A stretch of 64,000 bases of DNA from Actinobacillus sp. (lineage in GTDB: Bacteria > Pseudomonadota > Gammaproteobacteria > Enterobacterales > Pasteurellaceae). Below the pieces are notes generated by a model. The model saw only the letters and a program-made list of their open reading frames with translations. It did not search any database and had not been told where the DNA came from. Location of the stretch: positions 62,001-126,000 of the forward strand of contig JAHHQX010000001.1 of the NCBI GenBank assembly GCA_020026155.1, written 5' to 3'. This document shows, in pieces, positions 1 through 8,449 of the stretch; within the stretch, counting starts at the first letter, position 1, and the number at the start of each line of letters is the position of its first letter. A program made the translations under genes and the position numbers.

Positions 1-441
1 TAAACCGATATCTTCAACAGTACCAGAAACGCCAGCACCTTCAATGAAGTGACCTTTTTGGAACGGTTTAAATACAAGAATCATGATACCTGCAGCAAAG
101 TTTTGTAAAGAGTTTTTAAGTGATAAACCTACTGCCAAGCCCGCAGCACCGATTAATGCTACGAAAGAAGAAGTATCAACACCTAATTGTGCAAGTGCAA
201 TAATGATAACAAGGATTAAGCCTACTAAGTCAAAAATTGACATTACAAAGCTAGAAAGCATTGGATCACTACCAGATTTATCCATGCCTTTACGAATTAA
301 TTTGCTGATTAAGCGAATTACTTTACGACCGATATAGTAAATAATGATCGCAAGAATAATTTTTACAGAATAAGGAACAACCCAATCCACAAGAATATGA
401 TGGAAATCGGTGTTCTTAATATTTTCAATAAGATTAGTCAT
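1..441 (-). CDS. mscS: MscS-family mechanosensitive channel (5' part, runs off the left edge)
   Basis: About 147 N-terminal residues are present and the rest lies before base 1. The protein opens MTNLIENIKNTDF. It has a hydrophobic first helix, a second helix ending in LAQLGVDTSS and the glycine/alanine-rich pore helix of MscS (GAAGLAVGLSLKNSLQN) followed by the start of the beta domain (FKPFQKGHFIEG). The family forms inner-membrane heptamers that open under hypo-osmotic stress. The ATG at 441 begins the recognisable family N-terminus. The gene points away from the tracrRNA/cas9 region and appears unrelated to it. Confidence 0.9.
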   Translation of the reverse strand, partial: MTNLIENIKNTDFHHILVDWVVPYSVKIILAIIIYYIGRKVIRLISKLIRKGMDKSGSDPMLSSFVMSIFDLVGLILVIIIALAQLGVDTSSFVALIGAAGLAVGLSLKNSLQNFAAGIMILVFKPFQKGHFIEGAGVSGTVEDIGL

Positions 442-557
442 TATATATTCATCTCCACTAATTAACAAAAAAGAGTTAACCAATCGTAGTTATTATATTT
501 GTAAATAAACAGTTGTGCAATAGTTAAACTTGTTAAAAAGAAGATTTTACTCAGGCA

Positions 558-663
558 GGAAAGATGATGCCCCTTGCGATCCGAAAATCTCAAGGGGCAG
601 TGCATTGCGATTCTTTTGAATCTTATTGTAACAACGTTTCTCATTTTGCTTGTATTACAACGG
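558..663 (-). ncRNA. tracrRNA of the type II-C CRISPR system
   Basis: The minus strand of 625-660 is a 36-nt anti-repeat complementary to the CRISPR repeat, with the expected internal mismatches and one bulge. It has the AAAATGAGAAA core and ends GTTGTTACAAT. An AAGATTC-type linker and a strong terminal hairpin follow, with stem TGCCCCTTG (591-599 and 568-576) around a 14-nt loop. This order is that of the Neisseria meningitidis tracrRNA. The start near 663 is inferred from the promoter at 670-697. The 3' end near 558 is approximate. The RNA pairs with crRNA for processing and for loading Cas9. Confidence 0.93.
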
Positions 664-669
664 GGACGG

Positions 670-697
670 ATTATACAACTTACAGGGTTTCTGTCAA
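670..697 (-). promoter_or_regulatory. Sigma-70 promoter of the tracrRNA
   Basis: On the minus strand there is a perfect -35 box TTGACA (697-692), a 16-bp spacer and a perfect -10 box TATAAT (675-670). A start about 7 nt further on (about 663) lies just before the anti-repeat. It is divergent from cas9, which has no comparably strong promoter in the AT-rich 698-820 stretch. Confidence 0.88.
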
Positions 698-820
698 TAT
701 TTTGTGCAAAATAATTGTATTTTTTAATGGTATAAATCGCCTATAAAATAGCTTACTTTTTATAAAAGTATTATAATTTTAAGAATTTTATATCAAAATT
801 TTATACCAAAAGGATAAGAA

Positions 821-3800
821 ATGGAGAACAAGACGTTAGATACGCAGACTATTCCAGCCTATGTATTAGGATTAGATATTGGTATTGCCTCTATTGGTTG
901 GGCATGTGTAGCAGTCGATGAAAAAGAGCAACCGTATGGGCTATTGGACTGTGGGGTAAGAATTTTTGATGCAGCAGAAAATCCAAAAGATGGGAGCAGC
1001 TTAAATGCAACTCGCCGTGAAAAACGTGCATTACGCCGCGCAATTCATCGTCGTGCTTTGCGCATGCAACGAGGGAAAGCACTCTGTAAAAGAGTTGGGC
1101 TACTTGAGGCAAGCGATTTTATTAATAAAAATGAAGTAACAGGGCTACCGAATGATACTTGGGAGTTACGTGTTGCGGGCTTAGCTCGTCAATTAAATCG
1201 TAAAGAATGGGCAGCCGTGTTACTTCATCTTTTAAAACACCGTGGATATTTATCGCAACGTAAAAGTGAGGCGACAACAACAGATAAAGAGCTTGGTAAA
1301 TTGCTTTCAGGTGTCGCACAAAACCATCAAATGTTAGATGAAAAAGCTTACCAAAGCTGTGCGGAGTTAGCACTTAACGAATTTAAAGGAAAATGGCGTA
1401 ACCATTCAGGCGATTATTCTCATACCTTTAATCGTCTTGATCTCCTTGCCGAAATTCATACGCTTTTTGCCAAACAACGTGCATTTGGCAATCCGTTTAC
1501 CAATAAAGACTTCGAAAATACTTTCTGCGATTTATTTATGTGGCAAAAACCTGCTTTATCGGGTGATGATCTATTAAAAATGGTCGGAAAATGTACCTTT
1601 GAAAAAGGGGAATATCGCGCTGCTAAACATAGCTATACGGCAGAGCGTTTTATTATGCTAGGTAAATTATTAAATTTACGCTTTTCAGAGCGTGGTTTAA
1701 CTCAAGAAGAATGCCAGCAATTACTCGAATTGGCATATAAACAAACCAAAGTGACTTACACTCAAGTGAAAAAAGCGCTTAATTTACCGGAAGATACCCT
1801 ATTTAAAGGTTTACCATACGGACGTGCGAAAACCGCAGAAGAAATCAAAAAAGTAGAAGGACGGACTTTCCTTGAAGCCAAAGCCTATCATCAAATTCGT
1901 AAAGCAGTAGAGAAAGTGGATAAGCAAGCGTGGGAATTGATGAAAGCAGATGCAAAATTGCTTGATCATATCGGTACGACTTTCTCGCTTTATAAAACGG
2001 ATGAAGATTTTATCAAACAACTGGAACACGTTGATTTAGCAAGCGAAATTAAAGATAGCTTGATGGAATTGAATTTTGATAAATTTATCAATCTTTCCCT
2101 CAAAGCACTTTATCAAATTTTACCGTACATGGAACAAGGAAAACGCTACGATGAAGCGTGTGCAGCCGTTTATGGAGATCATTATGGTAAAAAACTTGGG
2201 CAAATCAGCACATTATTACCACCTCTAAATGAAGAACAAAAATATCAACTCACTAACCCAGTGGTAATCCGTGCTTTATCCCAAGCCCGTAAAGTGATTA
2301 ATGCGATTATTCGCAAATATGGTTCGCCAGCGCGTGTCCATATTGAAACTGGACGAGATGTGGGTAAATCTTATAAAGCCCGTAAAGATATTGAAAAACA
2401 ACAAGAAAAAAATCGTAAAGAACGTGAACTGGCAGAGAAAAAATTCCGTGAAATTTTCCCCGATTTTAGAGGTGATCCTAAAGGGAAGGATATTCTTAAA
2501 ATTCGTCTTTATGAGGCACAAGATGGAAAATGTTTATACTCAGGCAAACCATTAGATCTACGTCGCCTTAATGAAAAAGGTTATGTTGAAATCGATCACG
2601 CTTTACCTTTCTCTCGCACTTGGGACGATAGTATGAACAATAAAGTCCTTGTACTAGCTGGCGAAAACCAAAATAAAGGGAATAAAACGCCATACGAATG
2701 GTTAGGACATACAGATCGTTGGCAAGATTTTGTTGCACGTGTTCTAAATAGCCATTTCTCGCCAATGAAAAAGAAACGGATTCTGATCACTACGCTTGAT
2801 GAAGAAGGCTTCAGTGAACGTAACTTGAATGATACCCGCTATATTAGTAAATTTTTAAGTCAGTGGGTTGATGAAAATTTACATTTAACAGGGCAAGATA
2901 AACAGCGAGTCCTTATGACAAATGGGCAAATTACTTCATTATTGCGTGCGCGCTGGGGACTACATAAAGTACGTGAAGAGAACGATCGCCACCACGCGAT
3001 GGATGCTATTGTTATCGCCTGTACAACGCCGAGTATGCAAAAACGCATTAGTGATTATAGTAAACGCCGTGAAATGCAATTATTTGGTGAGCGTAAAGGG
3101 GAAATGATTGATGAAAGTACGGGGGAAATCAGCTATATTCATTTCCCAACCCCATGGGACTTTTTCTATCAAGATGTAAATGCACGCGTGTTCAGCGATA
3201 ATCCACAACATACATTACAGGAAAATGTGCCTGATCGCGCTGAGATTTTAGCAGATTTTGTGACGCCACTTTTTGTATCACGCATGCCAAATCGCAAAGT
3301 AACAGGACAAGGGCACTTAGAGACGATTCGAGGTGCTAAAAATTATCTTACTGATAAAGTCAGTACGATTCGTAAACCATTAGCCAGTCTAGAATTAAAA
3401 GATTTGGAAAATATGGTGAATAAAGAGCGTGAACCTGCACTTTATGAGGCATTAAAAGCACGTTTAACTGAATTTAATAATGATGGGGCGAAAGCTTTTG
3501 CAGACCCGTTCTATAAAAAAGGCGGTCAGCAAGTAAAATCAATTAAGTTGCAAGAAAAGCAAAATACAGGTGTTTTACTTAATGGTGGTAAAGCGATCGC
3601 AGATAATGGCGATATGGTACGCGTAGATGTCTTTATTAAAAGGGGGAAATATTGCCTTGTTCCCGTTTATGCTTGGCAAGTCGAAAAAGGTAGTTTACCG
3701 ATGAAGGCATGTGTTGCGAATAAAACAGAAGATGAATGGGAAGATATGGATGAAACTGCAGAATTCCAGTTCTCATTATATAAGAATGATCTTGTTGAAG

Positions 3801-4024
3801 TTAAAACAAAAAAACAAACTATATTAGGATATTATTCAGGATTTGATCGCGCAACAGGTGCTATTGAAATCAGGGTACATGATAGGGATCAATCTCAAGG
3901 TAAAAACGGTGTGTATAGAGGGGTTGGCGTAAAAACCGCATCATCTATCAAGAAATTTGATATAGATATTCTCGGTAAAACCATTTCACCATGTAAAAAG
4001 GAAAAACGTAGCGATTTCCGTTAA
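821..4024 (+). CDS. cas9: Type II-C CRISPR endonuclease Cas9
   Basis: 1067 residues, the compact size of type II-C enzymes. RuvC-I is at the N-terminus (VLGLDIGIASIGW, catalytic Asp19). An arginine-rich bridge helix follows at about 62-90 (NATRREKRALRRAIHRR). RuvC-II has Glu509 (HIETGRDVG). The HNH nuclease has Asp592-His593 (EIDHALPFSR) with NKVLVLAGENQNKGNKTPYEW-type residues after it. RuvC-III is HHAMDAIVIAC (His725, Asp728). All catalytic residues are present, so the enzyme should cut. The C-terminal third is the PAM-interacting region. The start follows AAAAGGAT at suitable spacing. The gene precedes cas1-cas2 but is separated from them by an intrinsic terminator. The closest known relatives should be Haemophilus parainfluenzae or Pasteurella Cas9. 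Confidence 0.97.
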   Translation: MENKTLDTQTIPAYVLGLDIGIASIGWACVAVDEKEQPYGLLDCGVRIFDAAENPKDGSSLNATRREKRALRRAIHRRALRMQRGKALCKRVGLLEASDFINKNEVTGLPNDTWELRVAGLARQLNRKEWAAVLLHLLKHRGYLSQRKSEATTTDKELGKLLSGVAQNHQMLDEKAYQSCAELALNEFKGKWRNHSGDYSHTFNRLDLLAEIHTLFAKQRAFGNPFTNKDFENTFCDLFMWQKPALSGDDLLKMVGKCTFEKGEYRAAKHSYTAERFIMLGKLLNLRFSERGLTQEECQQLLELAYKQTKVTYTQVKKALNLPEDTLFKGLPYGRAKTAEEIKKVEGRTFLEAKAYHQIRKAVEKVDKQAWELMKADAKLLDHIGTTFSLYKTDEDFIKQLEHVDLASEIKDSLMELNFDKFINLSLKALYQILPYMEQGKRYDEACAAVYGDHYGKKLGQISTLLPPLNEEQKYQLTNPVVIRALSQARKVINAIIRKYGSPARVHIETGRDVGKSYKARKDIEKQQEKNRKERELAEKKFREIFPDFRGDPKGKDILKIRLYEAQDGKCLYSGKPLDLRRLNEKGYVEIDHALPFSRTWDDSMNNKVLVLAGENQNKGNKTPYEWLGHTDRWQDFVARVLNSHFSPMKKKRILITTLDEEGFSERNLNDTRYISKFLSQWVDENLHLTGQDKQRVLMTNGQITSLLRARWGLHKVREENDRHHAMDAIVIACTTPSMQKRISDYSKRREMQLFGERKGEMIDESTGEISYIHFPTPWDFFYQDVNARVFSDNPQHTLQENVPDRAEILADFVTPLFVSRMPNRKVTGQGHLETIRGAKNYLTDKVSTIRKPLASLELKDLENMVNKEREPALYEALKARLTEFNNDGAKAFADPFYKKGGQQVKSIKLQEKQNTGVLLNGGKAIADNGDMVRVDVFIKRGKYCLVPVYAWQVEKGSLPMKACVANKTEDEWEDMDETAEFQFSLYKNDLVEVKTKKQTILGYYSGFDRATGAIEIRVHDRDQSQGKNGVYRGVGVKTASSIKKFDIDILGKTISPCKKEKRSDFR

Positions 4025-4030
4025 TCATCA

Positions 4031-4056
4031 TAACCCAGCCTTGTGCTGGGTTTTTT
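4031..4056 (+). terminator. Intrinsic terminator between cas9 and cas1
   Basis: Stem ACCCAGC / GCTGGGT with a short loop, followed by a T-run. It lies 7 nt after the cas9 stop and 30 nt before cas1, so it should limit cas1-cas2 read-through. Confidence 0.8.
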
Positions 4057-4086
4057 ATTTGGTAAATTAAAAGAATAGGAGGGCGC

Positions 4087-5001
4087 ATGACCTGGAGAAC
4101 CATTGTTGTGGAAAAAGGCGGTAAACTTTCCTTAAAACAGAAACAACTTTTGATTGCACAAGATCAACAACAATTTACCGTCCCTCTCGAAGATATCGCG
4201 ATTATTATTATTGAAAGCCCCGAAACTGTCATTACTGCGCCGTTACTTTCGCAACTCGCCATATATCAAATATCTTTAATTACTTGTGATGAACAGCATT
4301 TACCTTGTGGACAATGGCTACCTTTAGGGCAATATGGTAGCCCATTGCAAACGCTTAAATTACAACTCACTGCCAGTGAGCCACTTAAAAAACAAATTTG
4401 GGCGCGTATTGTCCAGCAGAAAATTATTAATCAAGCCTTTGTTTTAAAAGAATTAGGGCTTATTCCTGCGCAAAAAAGATTGCTTTCACTAGCCAAAGAC
4501 GTTCGCTCAGGGGATCGCACGGCGTGTGAATCACAGGCAGCGATGATCTATTTTAGCCAAGCTTTTGGTAAAGATTTTTGCCGGCGAACAGAAAATAACA
4601 TCAATGCCCATCTAAATTATGCTTACAGTGTATTACGCTCAGCGATCGCACGCGCCTTGGTTCAGTATGGTTGGCTACCTTATCTTGGATTACACCATTG
4701 CAATGAGCGCAATCCTTTTAATCTTGCTGATGACTTTATCGAACCTTTCCGACCGATTGTCGATTTAAAAGTATGGCAACTTTGGCAAGAGAATAAATTA
4801 GATGATGGTTTAACTCCGAATACCAAGCACCAGCTCGCACGATTATTAAACTACGAAATGCATTTCGAAGAGCAACATTTTACGGTTTTAGCGAGTATTG
4901 ATCGTTGCGTCGGTGCATTTAAAAGTACGCTAAGCCAACAAGATGTAAAGCTCTTAAAACTTCCCGAAATGCAATCACTCAAGGAGCACTGTTATGAGTA
5001 A
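4087..5001 (+). CDS. cas1: CRISPR-associated endonuclease Cas1 (type II)
   Basis: 304 residues, normal for Cas1 of subtype II-C. It has the family start (MTWRTIVVEKGGKLSL), a central helical part and a conserved C-terminal metal site around LGLHHCNERNPFNLADDF and EPFRPIVD. With Cas2 it forms the integrase that adds new spacers. A GGAGGG-type ribosome site lies just upstream. Its stop overlaps the cas2 ribosome-binding site, so translation is likely coupled. There is no cas4 or csn2, which fits subtype II-C. Confidence 0.95.
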   Translation: MTWRTIVVEKGGKLSLKQKQLLIAQDQQQFTVPLEDIAIIIIESPETVITAPLLSQLAIYQISLITCDEQHLPCGQWLPLGQYGSPLQTLKLQLTASEPLKKQIWARIVQQKIINQAFVLKELGLIPAQKRLLSLAKDVRSGDRTACESQAAMIYFSQAFGKDFCRRTENNINAHLNYAYSVLRSAIARALVQYGWLPYLGLHHCNERNPFNLADDFIEPFRPIVDLKVWQLWQENKLDDGLTPNTKHQLARLLNYEMHFEEQHFTVLASIDRCVGAFKSTLSQQDVKLLKLPEMQSLKEHCYE

Positions 5002-5014
5002 GGAGGTAACATTT

Positions 5015-5323
5015 ATGCGATTTATCGTTTTCTTTGATTTACCTGTCACAACCAGGGCAAAACGAAAGGTAGCGAATCGTTTTCGTATTTTTCTGAAAAA
5101 AGATGGTTATCAAATGATGCAACTTTCCGTATATAGCCGTATTCTGCGAGGGCAAGATAGCCAAGAAAAACACTTAAAACGTATTAGAGAACGCTTACCT
5201 AAGGAAGGTTCTGTTCGTGTTTTATTGATTACGGAAAAACAATATACAGGAATGCAACTTTTGGTCGGAGATAAGCGCCCAAATGAAAAGAAAGTAACAA
5301 GCGATCAATTGCTACTTTTTTAA
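5015..5323 (+). CDS. cas2: CRISPR-associated protein Cas2
   Basis: 102 residues from the ATG at 5015 (MRFIVFFDLPV), giving the usual ferredoxin-like Cas2 with its N-terminal Asp. This start has a perfect AAGGAGGT seven bases upstream. An in-frame ATG at 4994 would add seven residues that overlap cas1 and is less likely. Cas2 is the structural partner of Cas1 in spacer integration. The stretch FLKKDGYQMMQLSVYSR is typical of type II-C Cas2. It converges on the CRISPR array, which is transcribed from the other strand. Confidence 0.94.
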   Translation: MRFIVFFDLPVTTRAKRKVANRFRIFLKKDGYQMMQLSVYSRILRGQDSQEKHLKRIRERLPKEGSVRVLLITEKQYTGMQLLVGDKRPNEKKVTSDQLLLF

Positions 5324-5435
5324 CCGCTCAAACAAACTAACCGCTGATTTTTTATCCTTTTGATGGTAAAAATAGCGGTAAAAGCATGATTTATGAAAGG
5401 CTAAAATTATCTTTAGTAATGACGTTTTTTTGCAA

Positions 5436-5483
5436 AAAAAATCGCAAAATCGGGAAGAAATTTCCAAAATTTTGCGATTTTTT
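5436..5483. terminator. Bidirectional terminator between cas2 and the CRISPR array
   Basis: Long inverted repeat: AAAAAATCGCAAAAT (5436-5450) pairs with ATTTTGCGATTTTTT (5469-5483), with an inner GGAA/TTCC pair. The A/T flanks give a T-run in both directions. It should stop cas operon transcripts from the left and array transcripts from the right. Confidence 0.75.
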
Positions 5484-5535
5484 ATTTAAGAAATTGCCTA
5501 TAACCCATTGAAAATAATGAGTTATTCGCAAGGGT

Positions 5536-6165
5536 ATTGTAACACAGCAAAATGAGAAAGGGAGTTACAACTTTTCTAAAACTATCAATGCGCCTTCATT
5601 TATTGTAACACAGCAAAATGAGAAAGGGAGTTACAACGCTAGAAATTGAACAGACGCATAAAGAATTATTGTAACACAGCAAAATGAGAAAGGGAGTTAC
5701 AACAGACTTTGCAAAATACACAAAGTGTAAAAAATTGTAACACAGCAAAATGAGAAAGGGAGTTACAACAAACGAAAATCCCGTACTTGAATCATTCTCA
5801 TTGTAACACAGCAAAATGAGAAAGGGAGTTACAACCCAGCTAGAGCACCTTGAAAATAAATTAAGATTGTAACACAGCAAAATGAGAAAGGGAGTTACAA
5901 CCTTGTCATTGTACTACCAAGCAGATAGCACATTGTAATACAGCAAAATGAGAAAGGGAGTTACAACAGTCGCCAACGTCTGCGACTTTGCGAATTTATT
6001 GTAACACAGCAAAATGAGAAAGGGAGTTACAACTCCTTATTTTATCAACGAAAAAATTCAAACATTGTAACACAGCAAAATGAGAAAGGGAGTTACAACT
6101 TAACTTTAAATGATTGGGCTGCTGTATTCATTGTAACACAGCAAAATGAGAAAGGGAGTTACAAC
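5536..6165 (-). CRISPR. CRISPR array, cas-proximal segment: 10 repeats, 9 spacers
   Basis: Ten 36-bp repeats start at 5536, 5602, 5668, 5734, 5800, 5866, 5932, 5998, 6064 and 6130, each followed by a 30-bp spacer (exact 66-bp period). On the plus strand a repeat begins ATTGTAACACAGC and ends GGGAGTTACAAC. Pairing with the tracrRNA shows that crRNA is read from the minus strand, towards cas2. In that direction each repeat ends TGTTACAAT, an extended -10 box as in Neisseria II-C arrays, so each unit may carry its own promoter. The repeat at 5932 differs by one base, which changes that box. The array continues at 11958 beyond a transposon. Confidence 0.98.
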
Positions 6166-6177
6166 CAAATAAGTTAG

Positions 6178-6185
6178 GGAAAGAG
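6178..6185. repeat. Target-site duplication, left copy (GGAAAGAG)
   Basis: Eight bases identical to 11940-11947, directly abutting the left inverted repeat. Removing the element and one copy restores a 30-bp spacer: 12 left bases, 8 duplicated bases and 10 right bases. Confidence 0.92.
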
Positions 6186-6208
6186 CGGTATTATCCCCCA
6201 AACTCACC
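6186..6208 (+). repeat. Left terminal inverted repeat of the transposon
   Basis: Reads CGGTATTATCCCCCAAA, then C, then TCACC. The right end read inwards (11939 to 11917) is the same except for T at the eighteenth base. Confidence 0.92.
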
Positions 6209-6322
6209 TTTACACATTTTTAATATATTTTCACTCCAAAATACATTTTTGCACCATTTTTCAAATTATTTTTATTCACTTTTAGTGATTATTTATTCAT
6301 CTTGTTTTTAATCAAAAAAATA

Positions 6323-6345
6323 CCCACTCAATGAGTGGGAATACA
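6323..6345 (-). terminator. Terminator of the transposase operon
   Basis: CCCACTCA / TGAGTGGG palindrome (6323-6339). On the minus strand it is followed by TATTTTTTT, just downstream of the passenger gene stop at 6358. The T-run lies at the lower-coordinate side. Confidence 0.8.
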
Positions 6346-6357
6346 AAATGACATAGA

Positions 6358-6825
6358 TTATTGGATTATTTTCCACCGTTTTTCTTTTTCATCTACTTTT
6401 TCAACAAGCTGTTTTACTTTTAAACGGTTCATAGCAGTGAAAATGCTATTAATAAAACGTCTTGGCATAATATTGGGATCTTGACCATCTCGTTCAAAAA
6501 GGGTTAATGCCATTTCTTTACAAGTCCATGCTTTATCTGGGTTTTCTTTTAAAAGTTTAATCATTTCTGGTTTAAGTTTGATATTTCGCAAAGTAGGGGG
6601 CTGACGAGAAGATGAGGATTGATGTGTTTGCATATTGTTATGAATAATGGTTTCTGCTTGTTGTAAGATAGCCAGTTGTTGCCTAATGGCTTTAATGTCT
6701 TTTCGTAAGGCTTGTTTTTTCAATTTTATTTCAGTAAGTTGATTATCCAATGTTTGTAAAGATTTTTCAGCATGGCGTATTTCTTTTTCAAACTGTTGAA
6801 TGTGTTTTTTAAGTTCTTTAGACAT
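6358..6825 (-). CDS. Transposon passenger protein, coiled coil plus predicted winged helix
   Basis: 155 residues from the ATG at 6825 (MSKELKKHIQQFEKEIRHAE). Residues about 3-65 form a strong coiled coil rich in K, E, Q and L. A Q/S-rich linker follows, then about 75 residues resembling a winged-helix fold (MIKLLKENPDKAWTCKEMA ... RRFINSIFTAMNRLKVKQL). The start overlaps the transposase stop by 8 bases (ATGtcTAA), so the two are translationally coupled. A longer frame to 6975 exists but lies wholly inside the transposase gene. Function is unknown; an accessory DNA-binding role in transposition is inference only. Confidence 0.75.
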   Translation of the reverse strand: MSKELKKHIQQFEKEIRHAEKSLQTLDNQLTEIKLKKQALRKDIKAIRQQLAILQQAETIIHNNMQTHQSSSSRQPPTLRNIKLKPEMIKLLKENPDKAWTCKEMALTLFERDGQDPNIMPRRFINSIFTAMNRLKVKQLVEKVDEKEKRWKIIQ

Positions 6826-7882
6826 ATAACACTTCTCTTTTGTTGGATGTACCGTGATTATAACCCCGCATAACATTACGACCGATAGCGAGTAATCCAT
6901 ATTGTAAAAGTTCGCATAAAAGGGACAAACTATCAATGCGTCGAGTATTTTCTCTAAAAGCGAACTCAAACGCATATAAGTCTAAATATTTACTGCTCAT
7001 TTTATGATATTGCCCTCTTAGCCCTCGTTTAAAGCGACTGAAAAAACTTTCTGCTTGATTGTTCGTTACCCCTAAATCAGAACGGTATTCAACAGAATGA
7101 TTAACTCGTTGCAAATCATAGAACAGCAATAAATCATCATAAGCATGGCTATCATCCGTACAAATTGTTGTGTCTTTTTTAACGTGATTTTTGACAATTT
7201 TATTAACAATTTCACTACTTTCAGCGGGGATAATAAAAGGCAAAATCGCTTTAGAACCTTGTGCTTTGGCATCTTCCGCCCAGTTTTTGACGATAGCAAA
7301 AACACAACGTTTATCTTTATTTGCATTCTCAAGCAAACGGGCATCTTTTCTTTCAACCTTTTTATTAGCTTTACGAATATTTGTATGAACATACGTTCCG
7401 TCTAAGTGTACACTACTTTCATCTTGAGAACTGATAGCATACATATTTAAACAACTGGCTTTTGCCATCGTTCTAAATTTGTGTAACCACGCAAAGGCCG
7501 TTTTATAGGTCAAATCAAATTCTCGAGAAATCGCAATTGCTGAAATGCCTTTAACGTTTAGGATAAAGGTCAACATCATTTTGAGAATTTTTCTAAGCGG
7601 AAGTTTTCGGGAATGGAACGCACTGCCAGAGGTAAGGGAGAATTGTTTTCCACAATGTTTGCATTTATAAAGGTGACGAGTTGCTAAAAAGTAATGGTTG
7701 TCTAACGTACCGCAATAGGGACAGCCTTGTTCGCCTACCTTTCCCCAACGGAGTAACATGATAAAATCTGCAATTTCTTGATCTGACATGCTGTCAATAT
7801 CTTCTGCAGTAATGGTTTTAGAACCCCGAGTAAGCAAATAATGTTGACCATGTCGTTTTTGAGATAGTGTGTTCATTTTCAT
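6818..7882 (-). CDS. IS1595-family (ISXO2-like) transposase
   Basis: 354 residues. An N-terminal zinc ribbon with two Cys pairs (CPYCG ... CKHCGKQF) is followed by a helix-turn-helix (LTFILNVKGISAIAISREFD) and the ISXO2-type DDE domain. That domain has an acidic start (SSVHLDGTYVH), a middle Asp (TTICTDDSHAYDDL) and the NNQAESFFSRFKRGLRGQYH signature that carries the last acidic residue. The layout and the 8-bp target duplication both fit the IS1595 family. The reading frame is intact. It runs towards the left end of the transposon with the passenger gene overlapping its 3' end. Confidence 0.92.
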   Translation of the reverse strand: MKMNTLSQKRHGQHYLLTRGSKTITAEDIDSMSDQEIADFIMLLRWGKVGEQGCPYCGTLDNHYFLATRHLYKCKHCGKQFSLTSGSAFHSRKLPLRKILKMMLTFILNVKGISAIAISREFDLTYKTAFAWLHKFRTMAKASCLNMYAISSQDESSVHLDGTYVHTNIRKANKKVERKDARLLENANKDKRCVFAIVKNWAEDAKAQGSKAILPFIIPAESSEIVNKIVKNHVKKDTTICTDDSHAYDDLLLFYDLQRVNHSVEYRSDLGVTNNQAESFFSRFKRGLRGQYHKMSSKYLDLYAFEFAFRENTRRIDSLSLLCELLQYGLLAIGRNVMRGYNHGTSNKREVLYV

Positions 7883-8064
7883 AATATCCCTTATCTGCAG
7901 AACGATTGTTCTTTATGTGTAAATTATACGCAATAGGAATATTTGTTCAATCACTTTTTTAAAAATTATACATTTTGGAATGTTTATACTCATGATAAAA
8001 TTTACAAAATACAATTATGTTTTATAATTAGCTTAATAACATAAAATACGTTGGAGATATGCCA

Positions 8065-8448
8065 ATGGTGGATAAAGCACACACTGAGAGAGAAAAGCGA
8101 CTCTTAACCTTAATTGATACACTAAATCTTAGCCAAAAAAGTTTTGCAGAAAAAATTGGTGTAACTAATAGGGCCTTGTATAATTATCTTTATGAAGATC
8201 GTTGCCCATCCCCAGAATGCTTAGTAAAAATGCATCATCTTTTTAAAGTTAATTTGAATTGGTTGCTAACGGGATTGGGACCAATATTTATTAACAATGG
8301 TGTAGAAATAAATCTTTCTAGGAAAGAAGAAAAATTATTGTTTTATTTCAATCTACTTCCTGAATTTATACAAAATGGCATAATAGTCGGGTTAGACAAA
8401 ACAGAGCTTAATCAACAATTTTTTGATAAAATCAAAAAGGATATTTAA
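8065..8448 (+). CDS. XRE-family (Cro/CI-type) transcriptional regulator
   Basis: 127 residues from the ATG at 8065, which has GGAG eight bases upstream; the ATG at 8059 is too close to that site. Residues about 10-65 form a Cro/CI helix-turn-helix (NLSQKSFAEKIGVTNRALYNYL), followed by HHLFKVNLNWLLTGLGPIF, a common start of the dimerisation part. It lies 1 bp upstream of the methyltransferase-nuclease gene on the same strand, so it probably controls this operon, in the manner of controller proteins of restriction-modification systems. Target sites were not identified. Confidence 0.85.
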   Translation: MVDKAHTEREKRLLTLIDTLNLSQKSFAEKIGVTNRALYNYLYEDRCPSPECLVKMHHLFKVNLNWLLTGLGPIFINNGVEINLSRKEEKLLFYFNLLPEFIQNGIIVGLDKTELNQQFFDKIKKDI

Positions 8449-8449
8449 A

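Noticed and set aside
564..746. Plus-strand ORF of 60 codons upstream of cas9
   Set aside because: It lies across the tracrRNA and its promoter on the other strand and has no protein-like features.
5572..5601. Spacer 1 shares 14 bases (AAACTATCAATGCG) with the transposase gene near 6927-6940
   Set aside because: The match is in the middle of the guide. The PAM-proximal bases do not match, so self-targeting is not supported; probably chance.
5596..5880. Open frame of 94 codons on the minus strand inside the CRISPR array
   Set aside because: It is produced by the 66-bp repeat period being a multiple of three; it is repeat and spacer sequence.
6232..7982. Similar sequences (CACTCCAAAAT and CATTCCAAAAT inverted) around the transposase pair as possible IS ends
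   Set aside because: No target duplication flanks them and the match is short. The ends at 6186 and 11939 have longer inverted repeats and a perfect 8-bp duplication.
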